This document shows, one piece after another, positions 19,869 to 30,960 of a stretch of DNA of 64,000 bases. The notes below the pieces were generated by a model. The model did not search any database. It had not been told where the DNA came from and saw nothing but the letters and a program-made list of their open reading frames with translations. Position 1 is the first letter of the stretch, and each line of letters begins with the position of its first letter. Position numbers and translations under genes: made by a program. Origin of the DNA: Ornithodoros turicata (taxonomy: Eukaryota; Arthropoda; Arachnida; Ixodida; Argasidae); the NCBI RefSeq assembly GCF_037126465.1, contig NC_088202.1:103881962-103945961 (forward strand), written 5' to 3'.

Positions 19869-20750
19869 GTACGTGATGTTTAGCATCTTCAGGTGCATCG
19901 AAAGATCGACTGCTATGATTCCAAGACGTTGACCCTCTGACAGTAGTTCACCCAGAATTTCGACCTTCGAGGGTGTTAGGCTCCACAAGGGAGTGTATTT
20001 ACATGCTTTTGACAAAATATTGTGCAATCCCACAAAATTTTAGTGTGGTCTTCTCCAGATATATATATTCTTTTTTTTTTTTTAGGTGGTCTGGATAAAT
20101 CACTGCCTTCTAATATGAATGCGTTGAATGCAGGGGTGTTATTTCTGGGAAGGTTCTGTCTGTTCTGTTTCTGGTATGGCGGTAGTAATGGATGCTGTGT
20201 GGTGTGTAAAGTCTTCACCCAGTTCTTATTCATTATTTTATCGAATGTTTCTGAGGAATACAATATCACGGAGCATTGCATAAATAGAATGTTAGGTGTT
20301 CGTTGACACCATGCCCCTGGTTCCCCTGTAATACGTGGATGTTGGAGTGTGACATTGATCAGGTTTGACACCCTGTTCTATAGTGTGAGCCCACATGAGT
20401 CAATTTGAACTAATGTTGAACTGCTGGTACTAGTTGCAGAATTTAGGTGGTAAATACTGATGTCAGATGAAAAGCGCTCAAGAGAAAGACTGCCTGTCAC
20501 ATAATAATCTTAACCGCCTTCCAGTTGAGGAAACGTATTTGACGTAACTAACCAAAACATTAAAATTTGAGTGGGGTGTGCATTAAACTGACCAACATAC
20601 AAAGTTCTGAGACACACTCTCCGAAATCCAAGCTGCATTATGCAAAGATCAATAAAGAGTACAATAATTTTGTAAGCACAACTTTTTGAAATAGACTTCA
20701 TACTCTGTATGAGATACAATAAATGATACCTCTAACATGGAATTATCCCT

Positions 20751-20970
20751 GGTCTGGTTTCACCAACGCGCTTAACATTTTCAACAGAGACCAACGGTCT
20801 CTTAACTTGAATTTAACGCTTAACTCTTCTTCACTAGAGGGATTTATTGTCACTAAAACATTCATCACATCATCAAGTAACATTTGTGAAAAAAGAATTG
20901 AGCGTTAACGTAAACTTTTAGCAACCCTTCATCTCGGTTCAAAGTAAACCAGCGTTGGTGAAACCAAACC
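20751..20970. mobile_element. Short inverted-repeat element (about 215 bp)
   Basis: GGTTTCACCAACGC at 20756-20769 and GCGTTGGTGAAACC at 20952-20965 are perfect inverted repeats. The outer bases GGTCT/AAACC are roughly inverted too. Arms also share TTAACGC/GCGTTAA words inside. No ORF of note. Target duplication not resolved. Confidence 0.6.
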
Positions 20971-21864
20971 AAAGGCAAAAGTTGAGAGACATGGCACAGG
21001 GCGGCCCTATGCTTGTGTAACGTGACATAGGATGGATAATTTCAAATAATTTTATATCACACATAGGGCGAGGCAGTTTCGGAAAGAGTCCAGTTTACCC
21101 CGACACCTAACCACACTTCGCCACTTTTGTCTTGGTAGTTGCTTCAAGATGTGACACGTAACCTCAGAACCTTCAAAGTAAAGTTGTACCTCCCTGCAAC
21201 GCAACGACAGTGCATGTTATCCTTCTTGCACTGCCAGTTACAAAGAGTGTACCTAATCTTCAAATACATGCTGGTTAAGTTAAGAGAACAATGGCATCAG
21301 CGAAACATCTGTTATGACAAGTGGGTTCAGAAAATCTGGGGCAATCTTTACAATTGGGGCAAGTGTCGTCCTCTGAAAATCCTGAAGGGAACCATATGTG
21401 TTGCCTCATAAATTGGACTTCGACATACGTACAGTTTCTTGTGAGAAAATTCCAGTGCTCAGTGCATGTTTGATATTAGGGAGGCATGAAACTCTTTCTG
21501 GTTGTCGTGTACTTTTTGTTTGTCGCACTGCTCCCGCTCTAACAAAGCAAAAACCCTCAATTCCAGCTTCAGAGCAGTTGCAGTCCGCTGGGATGAGAGA
21601 TAGCGATAATGCTTGACATGTCCAATGGCCTGATACCGTAGCCTCATGTTACTGCACCAGCGATGGTGCTTCAACTAAAAAGGAATATCAGTGAGGCGGG
21701 ATATCTTTCATGTATTCCTGCATTGGCACAGCATCAATGTGCTTGTTCCTTTCTGAAGATGATATGCAAGAAACTAGCACAATTCAGACCATGCAGAACA
21801 ATACTTTATGTGCTTTGTAGTATTTTTATTGTGGGTCCAGAATGAGGTTGCCAGTTATTAGTAC
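20971..21864. other. Intergenic left flank of the Penelope pair
   Basis: No gene recognised. The ORFs at 21139-21411 and 21398-21616 have no known motif. Confidence 0.4.
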
Positions 21865-22391
21865 ACATGGGTGTTCTAGGAAGGGAGTTGCCTCAGGACA
21901 GAAGCCGCCGATATTTCGAACAGAGACTGTTCTTCTACTGGGCACCGTCCTCATCATTGGCATGGTATTTAAAGGGTTAGGTGTGACGTGTTTAAAGGTT
22001 CATGCGAATTGTGGGTCAACAGCCCGGAGGGAAGAAAGGTTCCGTACGGGCTTTTACGGCCGGAGTGAATGGCTGCTTTGTTAGAGTGCGGAGGGGATTA
22101 TGTGAACGTAGTGATCTAGGCTACAGAGCGGTTACAGAAAAATGGAAGGTTCACGAACACGTGGACGAAACGGGACAACAGGCAAGAATTGGCAAGCATA
22201 GCGAAAGATAAGGAGGTTAGTGGTTACGTGGGGAAAATTCCAGAACCAGCAAAGGTTTTTTTTTTTTTGTCGTTTTTTTTTTTTTTTAAGTATTTGTAAT
22301 GCAAAGTTGTGGCATGCAATAAAGAAAGTAGAAAGCAGTGGCCATGCAGAACATAACAGATGATAATGGAGGTAGAAGGGAAAAGCATATT

Positions 22392-24092
22392 TTATTTGTG
22401 AAGTGTTTCTAGGGTGCCTTGTGATTTGTTGATACCTGACGGGTGAAGAGCGTTGAACTTGTATATGAGATAAGACTCCCTATCACGTCTGTCACGTGTG
22501 GATCTAAACCCGGTTTCTAGAATATATAGTTTAATGTTGTCAAAATTGTGACCAGGAACGTTAAAGTGTTCGGCGACTGCTTTGGGGAGTTTATTGGACG
22601 TGTCGGTTCTGTGTCCGGTAAGGCGGTTGTTCATTTGTTGGCCGGTTTCACCAATGTATTGCATAGAGCAGTCGCCGCGTTCAATGCAGTATATGACATT
22701 GGAGCTTGTGCATGTGAATGCGTGGTTAACGGGGTGGGTGTAATTGCTCGCAGTGCTTTTGATGGAGTTAGCGTGTTGAACGTGCTTGCATGTTTTGCAG
22801 CGCGGGAGGTTGCAGGGTCGTGTTCCCGTGTACGGGGTGCTTGTTTTGCTGATTTTGGCATTGACCAAGGAGTCTGCCAGGTTTTTTGCGCGTCGGTATG
22901 TCACCTGTATGGGATTTGTGAATATATTGCTAAGTCGGTCACTGCTTTGGAGGAGGGGCTCGTGCTTCTGTAGAATGGCTTTGATGTTTGGAAGTGCGTT
23001 GGAATATCTTGTGATGAAGCTTATTTGGCACGCGTCAGGATTTTTTCGGTTTTCCAGAACCTCGTCTCGATCGAGTGTGAGTGCCTTGCGACGGAATTCG
23101 GTTAGGAGGGAGTCTGGATAGTCCCTTTGGGCAAGTGTACTGCAGAGTTCGTCAAGCTTCTCAGCGTAATCTGTGTCGTTTGAACAAATTCTGCGTAGTC
23201 TTACACTCTGCCCATTAGGAATTCCAACCTTACAGTGACGCGGGTGATGACTCTTGAAGTGAAGGTATTGTTGTTTGTCAGTTGGCTTTTTGTACAGGGT
23301 TGTGATGAGGTTGCCGTTGTCTAGTGATATTGTGGTGTCGAGGAAGTTAATTAAGTGAGTTGACTGTTGTGAAGTGAACTTTATGTTGCTATGCGCGGTG
23401 TTCAGTAGATCTATGAACTTTTGAAATTCATGTTCCCCGTGTTCCCATATTATCAGTATATCATCGATGTATCGAAGGTACACCGTGGGTTTCAATGAGA
23501 GGGCGCTGGGAACTTTGTTTTCTAAGAACCCCATAAAGATATTTGCGTACGTGGGTGCAACAGGTGTGCCCATACTTGTACCGTGTACTTGTAGGTAGTG
23601 TTCGCCATTGAACTCGAAGTAGTTCAGTTTAAGGACCAAGTCCATTAGAGCGAGTATGGTTTCCGTGTCTTTTCCGGTGTTTGTTGTAGAAAGGGTATTG
23701 CAGAGGGCTGTGATTCCGTCGTTGTGTGGGATGTTGGTATACAGTGATGTCACATCCAGCGTGGCTAGTATTGTGTCCCTACCAAACGTACGAGTGTTGT
23801 TTATATCTCTGATTATTCTGAGGAGGTGTGGTGTGTGTTGTACATGCGATGGCAGTGTTGTCGGAATATGGGTAAACCATATTCCGACAACACTGCCATC
23901 GCATGTACAAGACACACCCCACCTCCTCAGAATAATCAGAGATATAAACAACACTCGTACGTTTGGTAGGGACACAATACTAGCCACGCTGGATGTGACA
24001 TCACTGTATACCAACATCCCACACAACGACGGAATCACAGCCCTCTGCAATACCCTTTCTACAACAAACACCAGAAAAGACACGGAAACCAT
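22392..24092 (-). CDS. Penelope-like RT/GIY-YIG endonuclease, left arm, open reading frame
   Basis: A 566-codon frame. Residues 1 to about 74 are not Penelope protein: they come from the complement of the right arm, because the frame reads across the palindrome centre. From about residue 77 it is a Penelope-like polyprotein. RT motif A has Asp at 113 (LDVTSLYTNIP), motif B is GTSMGTPVAP at 171-180 and motif C is YIDD at 208-211. A thumb/linker follows, then a Cys/His cluster CNLPRCKTCKH at 427-437, and a GIY-YIG endonuclease with VIYCI at 466-470, YIGETG at 479-484 and NNRLTGHR after it. The N-terminal RT motifs of a full-length protein are missing. No stop or frameshift is seen in the retained part. 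Such enzymes copy their RNA at a nicked or free DNA end. Confidence 0.85.
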   Translation of the reverse strand: MVSVSFLVFVVERVLQRAVIPSLCGMLVYSDVTSSVASIVSLPNVRVLFISLIILRRWGVSCTCDGSVVGIWFTHIPTTLPSHVQHTPHLLRIIRDINNTRTFGRDTILATLDVTSLYTNIPHNDGITALCNTLSTTNTGKDTETILALMDLVLKLNYFEFNGEHYLQVHGTSMGTPVAPTYANIFMGFLENKVPSALSLKPTVYLRYIDDILIIWEHGEHEFQKFIDLLNTAHSNIKFTSQQSTHLINFLDTTISLDNGNLITTLYKKPTDKQQYLHFKSHHPRHCKVGIPNGQSVRLRRICSNDTDYAEKLDELCSTLAQRDYPDSLLTEFRRKALTLDRDEVLENRKNPDACQISFITRYSNALPNIKAILQKHEPLLQSSDRLSNIFTNPIQVTYRRAKNLADSLVNAKISKTSTPYTGTRPCNLPRCKTCKHVQHANSIKSTASNYTHPVNHAFTCTSSNVIYCIERGDCSMQYIGETGQQMNNRLTGHRTDTSNKLPKAVAEHFNVPGHNFDNIKLYILETGFRSTRDRRDRESYLIYKFNALHPSGINKSQGTLETLHK

Positions 24093-25356
24093 ACTCGCTC
24101 TAATGGACTTGGTCCTTAAACTGAACTACTTCGAGTTCAATGGCGAACACTACCTACAAGTACACGGTACAAGTATGGGCACACCTGTTGCACCCACGTA
24201 CGCAAGTATCTTTATGGGGTTCTTAGAAAACAAAGTTCTCAGCGCCCTCTCATTGAAACCCACGGTGTACCTTCGATACATCGATGATATACTGATAATA
24301 TGGGAACACGGGGAACATGAATTTCAAAAGTTCATAGATCTACTGAACACCGCGCATAGCAACATAAAGTTCACTTCACAACAGTCAACTCACTTAATTA
24401 ACTTCCTCGACACCACAATATCACTAGACAACGGCAACCTCATCACAACCCTGTACAAAAAGCCAACTGACAAACAACAATACCTTCACTTCAAGAGTCA
24501 TCACCCGCGTCACTGTAAGGTTGGAATTCCTAATGGGCAGAGTGTAAGACTACGCAGAATTTGTTCAAACGACACAGATTACGCTGAGAAGCTTGACGAA
24601 CTCTGCAGTACACTTGCCCAAAGGGACTATCCAGACTCCCTCCTAACCGAATTCCGTCGCAAGGCACTCACACTCGATCGAGACGAGGTTCTGGAAAACC
24701 GAAAAAATCCTGACGCGTGCCAAATAAGCTTCATCACAAGATATTCCAACGCACTTCCAAACATCAAAGCCATTCTACAGAAGCACGAGCCCCTCCTCCA
24801 AAGCAGTGACTGACTTAGCAATATATTCACAAATCCCATACAGGTGACATACCGACGCGCAAAAAACCTGGCAGACTCCTTGGTCAATGCCAAAATCAGC
24901 AAAACAAGCACCCCGTACACGGGAACACGACCCTGCAACCTCCCGCGCTGCAAAACATGCAAGCACGTTCAACACGCTAACTCCATCAAAAGCACTGCGA
25001 GCAATTACACCCACCCCGTTAACCACGCATTCACATGCACAAGCTCCAATGTCATATACTGCATTGAATGCGGCGACTGCTCTATGCAATACATTGGTGA
25101 AACCGGCCAACAAATGAACAACCGCCTTACCGGACACAGAACCGACACGTCCAATAAACTCCCCAAAGCAGTCGCCGAACACTTTAACGTTCCTGGTCAC
25201 AATTTTGACAACATTAAACTATATATTCTAGAAACCGGGTTTAGATCCACACGTGACAGACGTGATAGGGAGTCTTATCTCATATACAAGTTCAACGCTC
25301 TTCACCCGTCAGGTATCAACAAATCACAAGGCACCCTAGAAACACTTCACAAATAA
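23877..25356 (+). pseudogene. Penelope-like RT/GIY-YIG, right arm, with nonsense mutation
   Basis: Same protein as the left arm on the opposite strand: LDVTSLYTNIP, GTSMGTPVAP, YIDD, the Cys/His cluster and VIYCI..YIGETG are all present. The frame stops at TGA 24811-24813, where the left arm has CGA (Arg in QSSDRLSN); this is a CpG-type transition that splits RT from endonuclease. After it the frame stays open to 25356. A few other substitutions separate the arms (for example YANIF/YASIF, ERGDC/ECGDC). An antisense-derived frame from the left arm (starting at 23656) runs into it. Confidence 0.85.
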
Positions 25357-25916
25357 AATATGCTTTTCCCTTCTACCTCCATTATCATCTGTTATGTTCT
25401 GCATGGCCACTGCTTTCTACTTTCTTTATTGCATGCCACAACTTTGCATTACAAATACTAAAAAAAAAAACGACAAAAAAAAAAAAAAACCTTTGCTGGT
25501 TCTGGAATTTTCCCCACGTAACCACTAACCTCCTTATCTTTCGCTATGCTTGCCAATTCTTGCCTGTTGTCCCGTTTCGTCCACGTGTTCGTGAACCTTC
25601 CATTTTTCTGTAACCGCTCTGTAGCCTAGATCACTACGTTCACATAATCCCCTCCGCACTCTAACAAAGCAGCCATTCACAACGGCCGTAAAAGCCCGTA
25701 CGGAACCTTTCTTCCCTCCGGGCTGTTGACCCACAATTCGCATGAACCTTTAAACACGTCACACCTAACCCTTTAAATACCATGCCAATGATGAGGACGG
25801 TGCCCAGTAGAAGAACAGTCTCTGTTCGAAATATCGGCGGCTTCTGTCCTGAGGCAACTCCCTTCCTACATTCTACCGGTTCGCTGGATTTCTACCCATC
25901 TACATGGGTGTTCTAG

Positions 25917-28655
25917 TATTTCAGCTCCACCCTCTTTCTATCCTAAACCTGCACAAACCTTACAATATGACACTTCCTCATCTTCCAATGCAGTAGGCCT
26001 GTTCAGGAAAATGAGGTGACTTGTATAGGAACACATTCAACGACTGTCGATGGGTGTACGGTTCGCCGTTAACATTAGAAAAGTTGGGCTGTCACAGCCA
26101 GTGACTGATCAAGGAACTGTCCCTCCTATCTAGACAGATGTTCGTGGAGATGAGGATATGTGAAAGCAATATGCATGATTCTCGCTGATGTTCAAAAAGT
26201 TGAACCCAATGCTGCTTTGCAGCGTGGGTGTTTGGGCAGCTTGCTCTGTAGAGTTGGTGAAAACTGTCGTGCTAAAGCTGTAAAGCTGTCTTGGTATGAA
26301 GCATATTGCTGAAAATAGCTCTCAGACATGACGGAGATCTTAGTCATAGTAGCCACGAAGGTATGCAGAACGGCCCAGGACAAAGTTCAGGAAAATTTTG
26401 GCATTCAATTGTCCTGTGGTCTTAGGGGAGCTAAAGCATGTGCAACAAAAATGGCCTACACCATTCCTACAGAGCTGAAGCCTGGGAAAATAGGTCGGTG
26501 GCCTCATGTTGCTAATACCGTATTGTGCCTCTGCTGCTCACATGGTGCAACAAAGCGTACTATTTATTGGCACACGCTGCTTTTTCTCATCTTAAATTTT
26601 TTAGTGTCAGAGACCATGTGCCAGTGCGAGCACCTTTTCTCTGTTATTGGCTGGTATGAGAGGAACACAACATATGTGCTTCTCAGCAGCATGTGCTTCT
26701 CAACAGCATGTGCTTCTCAACAGCATGTGCTTCTCTATCCCATCTTATGCACAGTCTGCGTATTGTGTACTCAGATAGGCCTTCCTGCCAGGTACGACGT
26801 ATTGGATGGAGCGCGTCTCTCCACTGTCGCTCGCCTTGTGATCTCCTGTCTCAATACAAATATTCACACATCCGAAGTCACTGGCAGCTACAGCAGGTTA
26901 TTTATTGAACAAAGAGGAGCGTAACAGCCAGGAAGCGGAGCCGGATGTTTGTGTATGTATCCCTTTTTGTTTTTCTTGGTATGCCACGGCTGCAAATACT
27001 TCCTGATCCCTCCACCGACCTTCGTTCAGTAAAATGCTTGGTATGTCCAAATCTACCCTGTACCCCGTGCTCCACACGTATTCACATACTTCTAATTGCT
27101 TATCCCCACCCTTACTGATATCACGTATCGTATGTGTTCCTTCATCCTCGTAGAAAGCTTTCTCCCATCTTCCGAGATACGACATTTGTGCAAATCTGTG
27201 CAATCATGACATGAAACCGCCCCCCCTGGGGGTGACTCAAAAGAGTTTTCAAGGTTCTCTGTGGCTTGCAAGCTGTTCTGATGTTTACCTTAGAGTCACT
27301 ACTTTACCTCTGCCAGGGTTCGGCTTATCGATATATTTATGGCATTCACATACTCGGGGCATCCCGAGGGCATTCCCTGGTGATGGAGCCGGTATGGGTT
27401 CCGAAACGTCGGTTTTAGATTGGTTTTAACCTGTTGTTGCTGCCAGTGTGCATTTTAGTGTGAATAAACACGGACAGCCTTTGCATTTGGACCATCATTA
27501 ACCAATTGGATGTTGGGAAAAAGAGGCTTTTGTTGTTGTGTGCGTTTTAGCGTGCTTTCATTTTATGACGCAGAGAATAGCCAAACAAAGCATACCTTGT
27601 TGTTAACACCTCGATTCTGTGTTTCTCAAGGCGCTCTACAAGTATCTAATTGACGCCTCGGCCCGTAAACCTCTATTTTAGAATAGTTAGCAAAGTAGCA
27701 TAACCTGATTAATTAGGTACAATGAAAACAATTCTGGCGACTACGAGACATGGCTGCTGACCGCATTCACTTGGTTTCGTTTGCTCAGAGCGGTCTGGCT
27801 ACTTCAAAATCTTGTCCGTATTAGTCGGGACACCCTGTGCAACTTGGATAGTTTGTCTTGTTATCGTTTGTCACTATCTGCTACCTGTGGAAAGGATCGG
27901 TTAATATTCACTGTCCAAGATAGGACAACTTTTCTTTTTTATGAGCTCAGCCAGAAAGTGTATTTTAAAAACAACATCTTTATCATCGTATCAGTGGCGT
28001 AATGGAGATCAAGGCAATACACATGGCTACACACGCGTGAATCGCCAATCGCGGGAATCAGTCCGCAATGTGTTTCTGTGGGGGACGTGATTACCTGTAC
28101 GCGTGATTCCGTCAAAGTGTTCTGGGTGGGTTTACATAAAGACGCCATAGAGGTTATTTTCGGAACCCTTTGATCACCTTTCCAAGAAACCCCTTGGGAC
28201 CGCTCCGCCCATGACGCGGTGCGTCAAGGACGTCATAATAGCTTTCGTCGCACAAATGCGGGAGGAATGCAGAGAAATATGGGAACGGTGTTGCAGGGAC
28301 AGCTCCAGTGCATCGTAATGTCAGAATGAGGGGCTATGCTTATTACATATTTGCGCCATTCAACTGCTGCTGTAATCCATTTTTTTTCCCCTAAACTTCA
28401 GAAACTCCAGTCAAGGCGGAAGCGTGTGAAGAGAATGAAATGCTATTTCTTTGAACAGGGTCATGTGTGTATAGCTTCGCGGGGGACCGCGAGCTTTCTA
28501 TGCAAGGCGGAATCAGAAACGATAAACCCTTGCCACTACAGATGAAATGAATTATTTTTACTTTATTTCTTATTAATGCGTAAGCATTAGAAGCCCCATT
28601 TCGAAGAGAAGCCGGCGTCGTAGCGGGGTGACCGAGGTGTCCGTCTACAGCGCGG
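25917..28655. other. Intergenic with short repeats, no gene recognised
   Basis: Holds an 18-bp tandem repeat (GTGCTTCTCAACAGCAT-type, three to four copies, 26676-26735) inside the 198-codon ORF 26328-26924. That ORF has no recognisable domain and probably stays open by chance. A minus-strand ORF at 26898-27203 is also unassigned. Confidence 0.4.
27360..27480 (+). repeat. Possible Penelope-type tail with a hairpin before GAAAC
   Basis: GGAGCC (27386-27391) and GGTTCC (27398-27403) form a hairpin followed directly by GAAACGTCGG. Similar hairpin-GAAA arrangements lie near the ends of the Penelope arms and at 37803. The identity as a solo element tail is inferred. Confidence 0.35.
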
Positions 28656-28725
28656 CACGTGACGGAGAGGAGAATAGCGAATCAGGCTGCGCTCCGCAAG
28701 GTGATTCGCTGTTCTCCGTCACGTG
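28656..28725. repeat. Strong hairpin with CACGTGACGGAGA arms
   Basis: CACGTGACGGAGAGGAGAAT (running on to GCGAATCA, ending 28684) and TGATTCGCTGTTCTCCGTCA (to CGTG at 28725) are inverted repeats of about 24 bp, with a small bulge and a 17-bp loop. GC-rich surroundings. Confidence 0.65.
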
Positions 28726-30727
28726 GAAGCGCGGAGCAACGGCAGCTCGGAGCTTGAGCCGTCGTCAGTTGCGCCTCGTCTCTGTTATAGATCAACCTCA
28801 CTCAGGGATTTCCCTACACACCCCCCAGGGGGGGTGTACACCCCTGCATTTTTGCAACACCCCCCCCCCCCTGAAACCCCCCTGCATTTTCTCAGGTGAC
28901 CTCACCCAACTCGGCCACCAACACGTTCTGGTAGAGAGTCCGGCGCAGCGAATTACATCCTGTACTGTCAAACTTGGGCCGTAGGACCACAGTCATGCAG
29001 ATGATCGTACCATGCATTTGTCCAATCTGTGTGCTAGGTATTCATTGAGCTTCGTTAGACAAGGTGCTAGTCTTTTTTCTTTGTCGGTCGTGTCATTATG
29101 CATCTTAATGTATGAATCTGTATTCAATGTACTTTGTTCTAACGTAATAACTAACGTAACGTCACCATTGTGCCACGATTCTTTCCGTGTCTAAGAAAAA
29201 GCAGTGAATTTCTGGGGAAATCACGGACCTCACTCAAAGATCTAGCACGCAAAATATAAACGCCATCAGTGAGCATGCGCGCTTCCACGATTTTTTCGAA
29301 ATATTTCGTATAGTTCCGGATTCTCCACATGGGGCCCGGTGTCTGCTCTCCGTCCTACGTTGGAAGACTGCCACCAGCTGTGGTGGGGAGACGGATATCG
29401 ACGAGCAATGTTGCCAGGCGCGTGGCAGTTTGCGCTCCGTGTGACGTCATGCTTCTCTCGCGAGTAGGATTTAGTTTTATGAGTACCCCCGTATTACGTG
29501 GAGAAACAGTATTTTGGGAGAATATACAATGGGAGACGCGCGGATTGTAAAGACGCGATAGTTGGGTCATTGTCGCACTTGAAAAATGCGCCTCAGAGCA
29601 GGCTTGCATACCCACGTTATATCTTGAATACTTAAATATATATCTTAAATACTATATATATATAAATCTTATAATATAATATAATAATATATATAATATA
29701 ATATAATATATATCTTAAATACTTTTTAGGGTAACATGGTACTGTCTTACAAATATTTTTAAAAGTCAGTATTTAATATCAGTATAATATTTTATGTATA
29801 TGGAATTATTGTGGTGTGTCGAAGCCAGGGGAGGGGGCCTTGTGTGTACGTGTCTCTCTGTTTGTCCAGTTTTCGCGCGTTTTTTCCTCATTCGTGATGT
29901 ACCAACTTGCCCACACTATTGCCTTATCTCAGGGGAGGGAAGCGGTGTTTCGTTGTGTCTTAGCGAGCCAGGACGGCTACAAATGTTAATAATTGAAATA
30001 CACCGTTGATTAAAACACTAGATGTAGTTTCAGGTGGCTTACTCACTTCCGTTGGCTCTTCTTCTGAGCAGAGCATCTGTATCCGCGGAGGAGAGCGAGG
30101 AGGAGGGCATGCAACAAGAATATATAGTGGGAAAAGAAGTATACTCAAACGAGAATCGATTTTTATCTACGCTTTGTTTGTATGTATTTGACAAAAAATT
30201 CACATATTGTATATTGATAGTATCTTGAAAGGGTCGAGTGGCGTTTTTTGTACGTAGTATTCTGCTCAGATACTTCTTAACGTTGAGTATTCTACTCAGT
30301 TAAGTCTTTGCCTGCTACTCAGTAGCTTTCGAATTCCACAGTTTCCATCGACTGGAGAAGAATTTTCACGTTTACTTACGCATCACGTGTAATCACGTTT
30401 AATCACGTGTACTCTCCGTTTGTCAGTGAGACAATCGTGTGGTGAAGCGGTAAATTCGGGTGCATAGGACGATAGCACGAAAAAGCGCTTACAGAAAGTC
30501 GGCACTATAAACGCTGGCACACTGATAACCGTTCAGTACGCAGCATATTAGTAGAAGGTAGCAGAAACACGTACATAATTTTGACAGCACCACTGGGCGT
30601 TACTCTTGCACTCCTCCATACGCTGCATCCGTAACCTCTCGACTCATAACATTTTGACACATGGAGTCTCCCCGTCTTACCAGATGACATGAGCGATAAA
30701 CTGAAACTGGTCCGATTATTCGCACGG
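28726..30727. other. Intergenic; low-complexity tracts, no gene recognised
   Basis: Contains C-rich runs at 28820-28885 and a (TA)/(AATAT)-type tract at 29630-29720. A TTTAAT (ATTAAA on the minus strand) at about 30398-30403 could be a poly(A) signal for the minus-strand gene ending at 30728. Confidence 0.4.
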
Positions 30728-30960
30728 TCATGTCCTCGTAGATGGTGGCACGTCTTCTGGTCGAAGTTTCAGCTTGGAGCAGCGCACGTACTTGCGAAGA
30801 ACGATGAAGAAAATGATGTGGACCGCGATGGAACAGGCGTGGATGACGTTCACTTGCAGGATACGGAAAGTCGTCGACATGGGGTTGGCGACACTGATCA
30901 CGGGCACGTTGTCAACCGGTGTTGTGTGGGGCGCTTGATGGGCGAAGTACAGGCCAGCAC
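30728..30960 (-). CDS. Unknown four-membrane-segment protein, exon 2
   Basis: Second coding exon of a two-exon gene. The acceptor TATGTGCGTAG precedes GTGCTGGCC at 30960 and completes the split Gly codon of exon 1 in frame. The exon encodes GAGLYFAHQAPHTTPVDNVP, a polar stretch, then a hydrophobic helix VIHACSIAVHIIFFIVLRKY and a basic tail ending RPEDVPPSTRT with a stop at 30728. It supplies an extracellular-type loop, the last membrane segment and the C-terminus. The family is not recognised. The longer minus-strand ORF beginning at 31015 reads through intron sequence. Confidence 0.65.

Larger units (their letters stand above)
21865..25916. mobile_element. Head-to-head inverted pair of Penelope-like elements
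   Basis: Two nearly identical 5'-truncated Penelope-like elements face each other. The left arm (about 21880-23871) is coded on the minus strand and the right arm (23877-25901) on the plus strand. They are joined by a 5-bp spacer GTAAA between GTCGGAATATGG and CCATATTCCGAC. The pair is bounded by a 15-bp direct repeat ACATGGGTGTTCTAG at 21865-21879 and 25902-25916. The right end carries an extra 34 bp (25868-25901) absent from the left; short extensions of about 34 bp are known at Penelope ends. The 3' parts also contain poly(T)/poly(A) tracts near 22257-22287 and 25461-25490. Confidence 0.9.

Noticed and set aside
22548..22973. 141-codon ORF on the plus strand (and its mirror at 24775-25200)
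   Set aside because: It is the antisense of the Penelope RT/endonuclease and appears in both arms for that reason only.
26328..26924. 198-codon plus-strand ORF as a gene
   Set aside because: It contains an 18-bp tandem repeat, has no recognisable domain and shows no splice or promoter support; it is probably open by chance.
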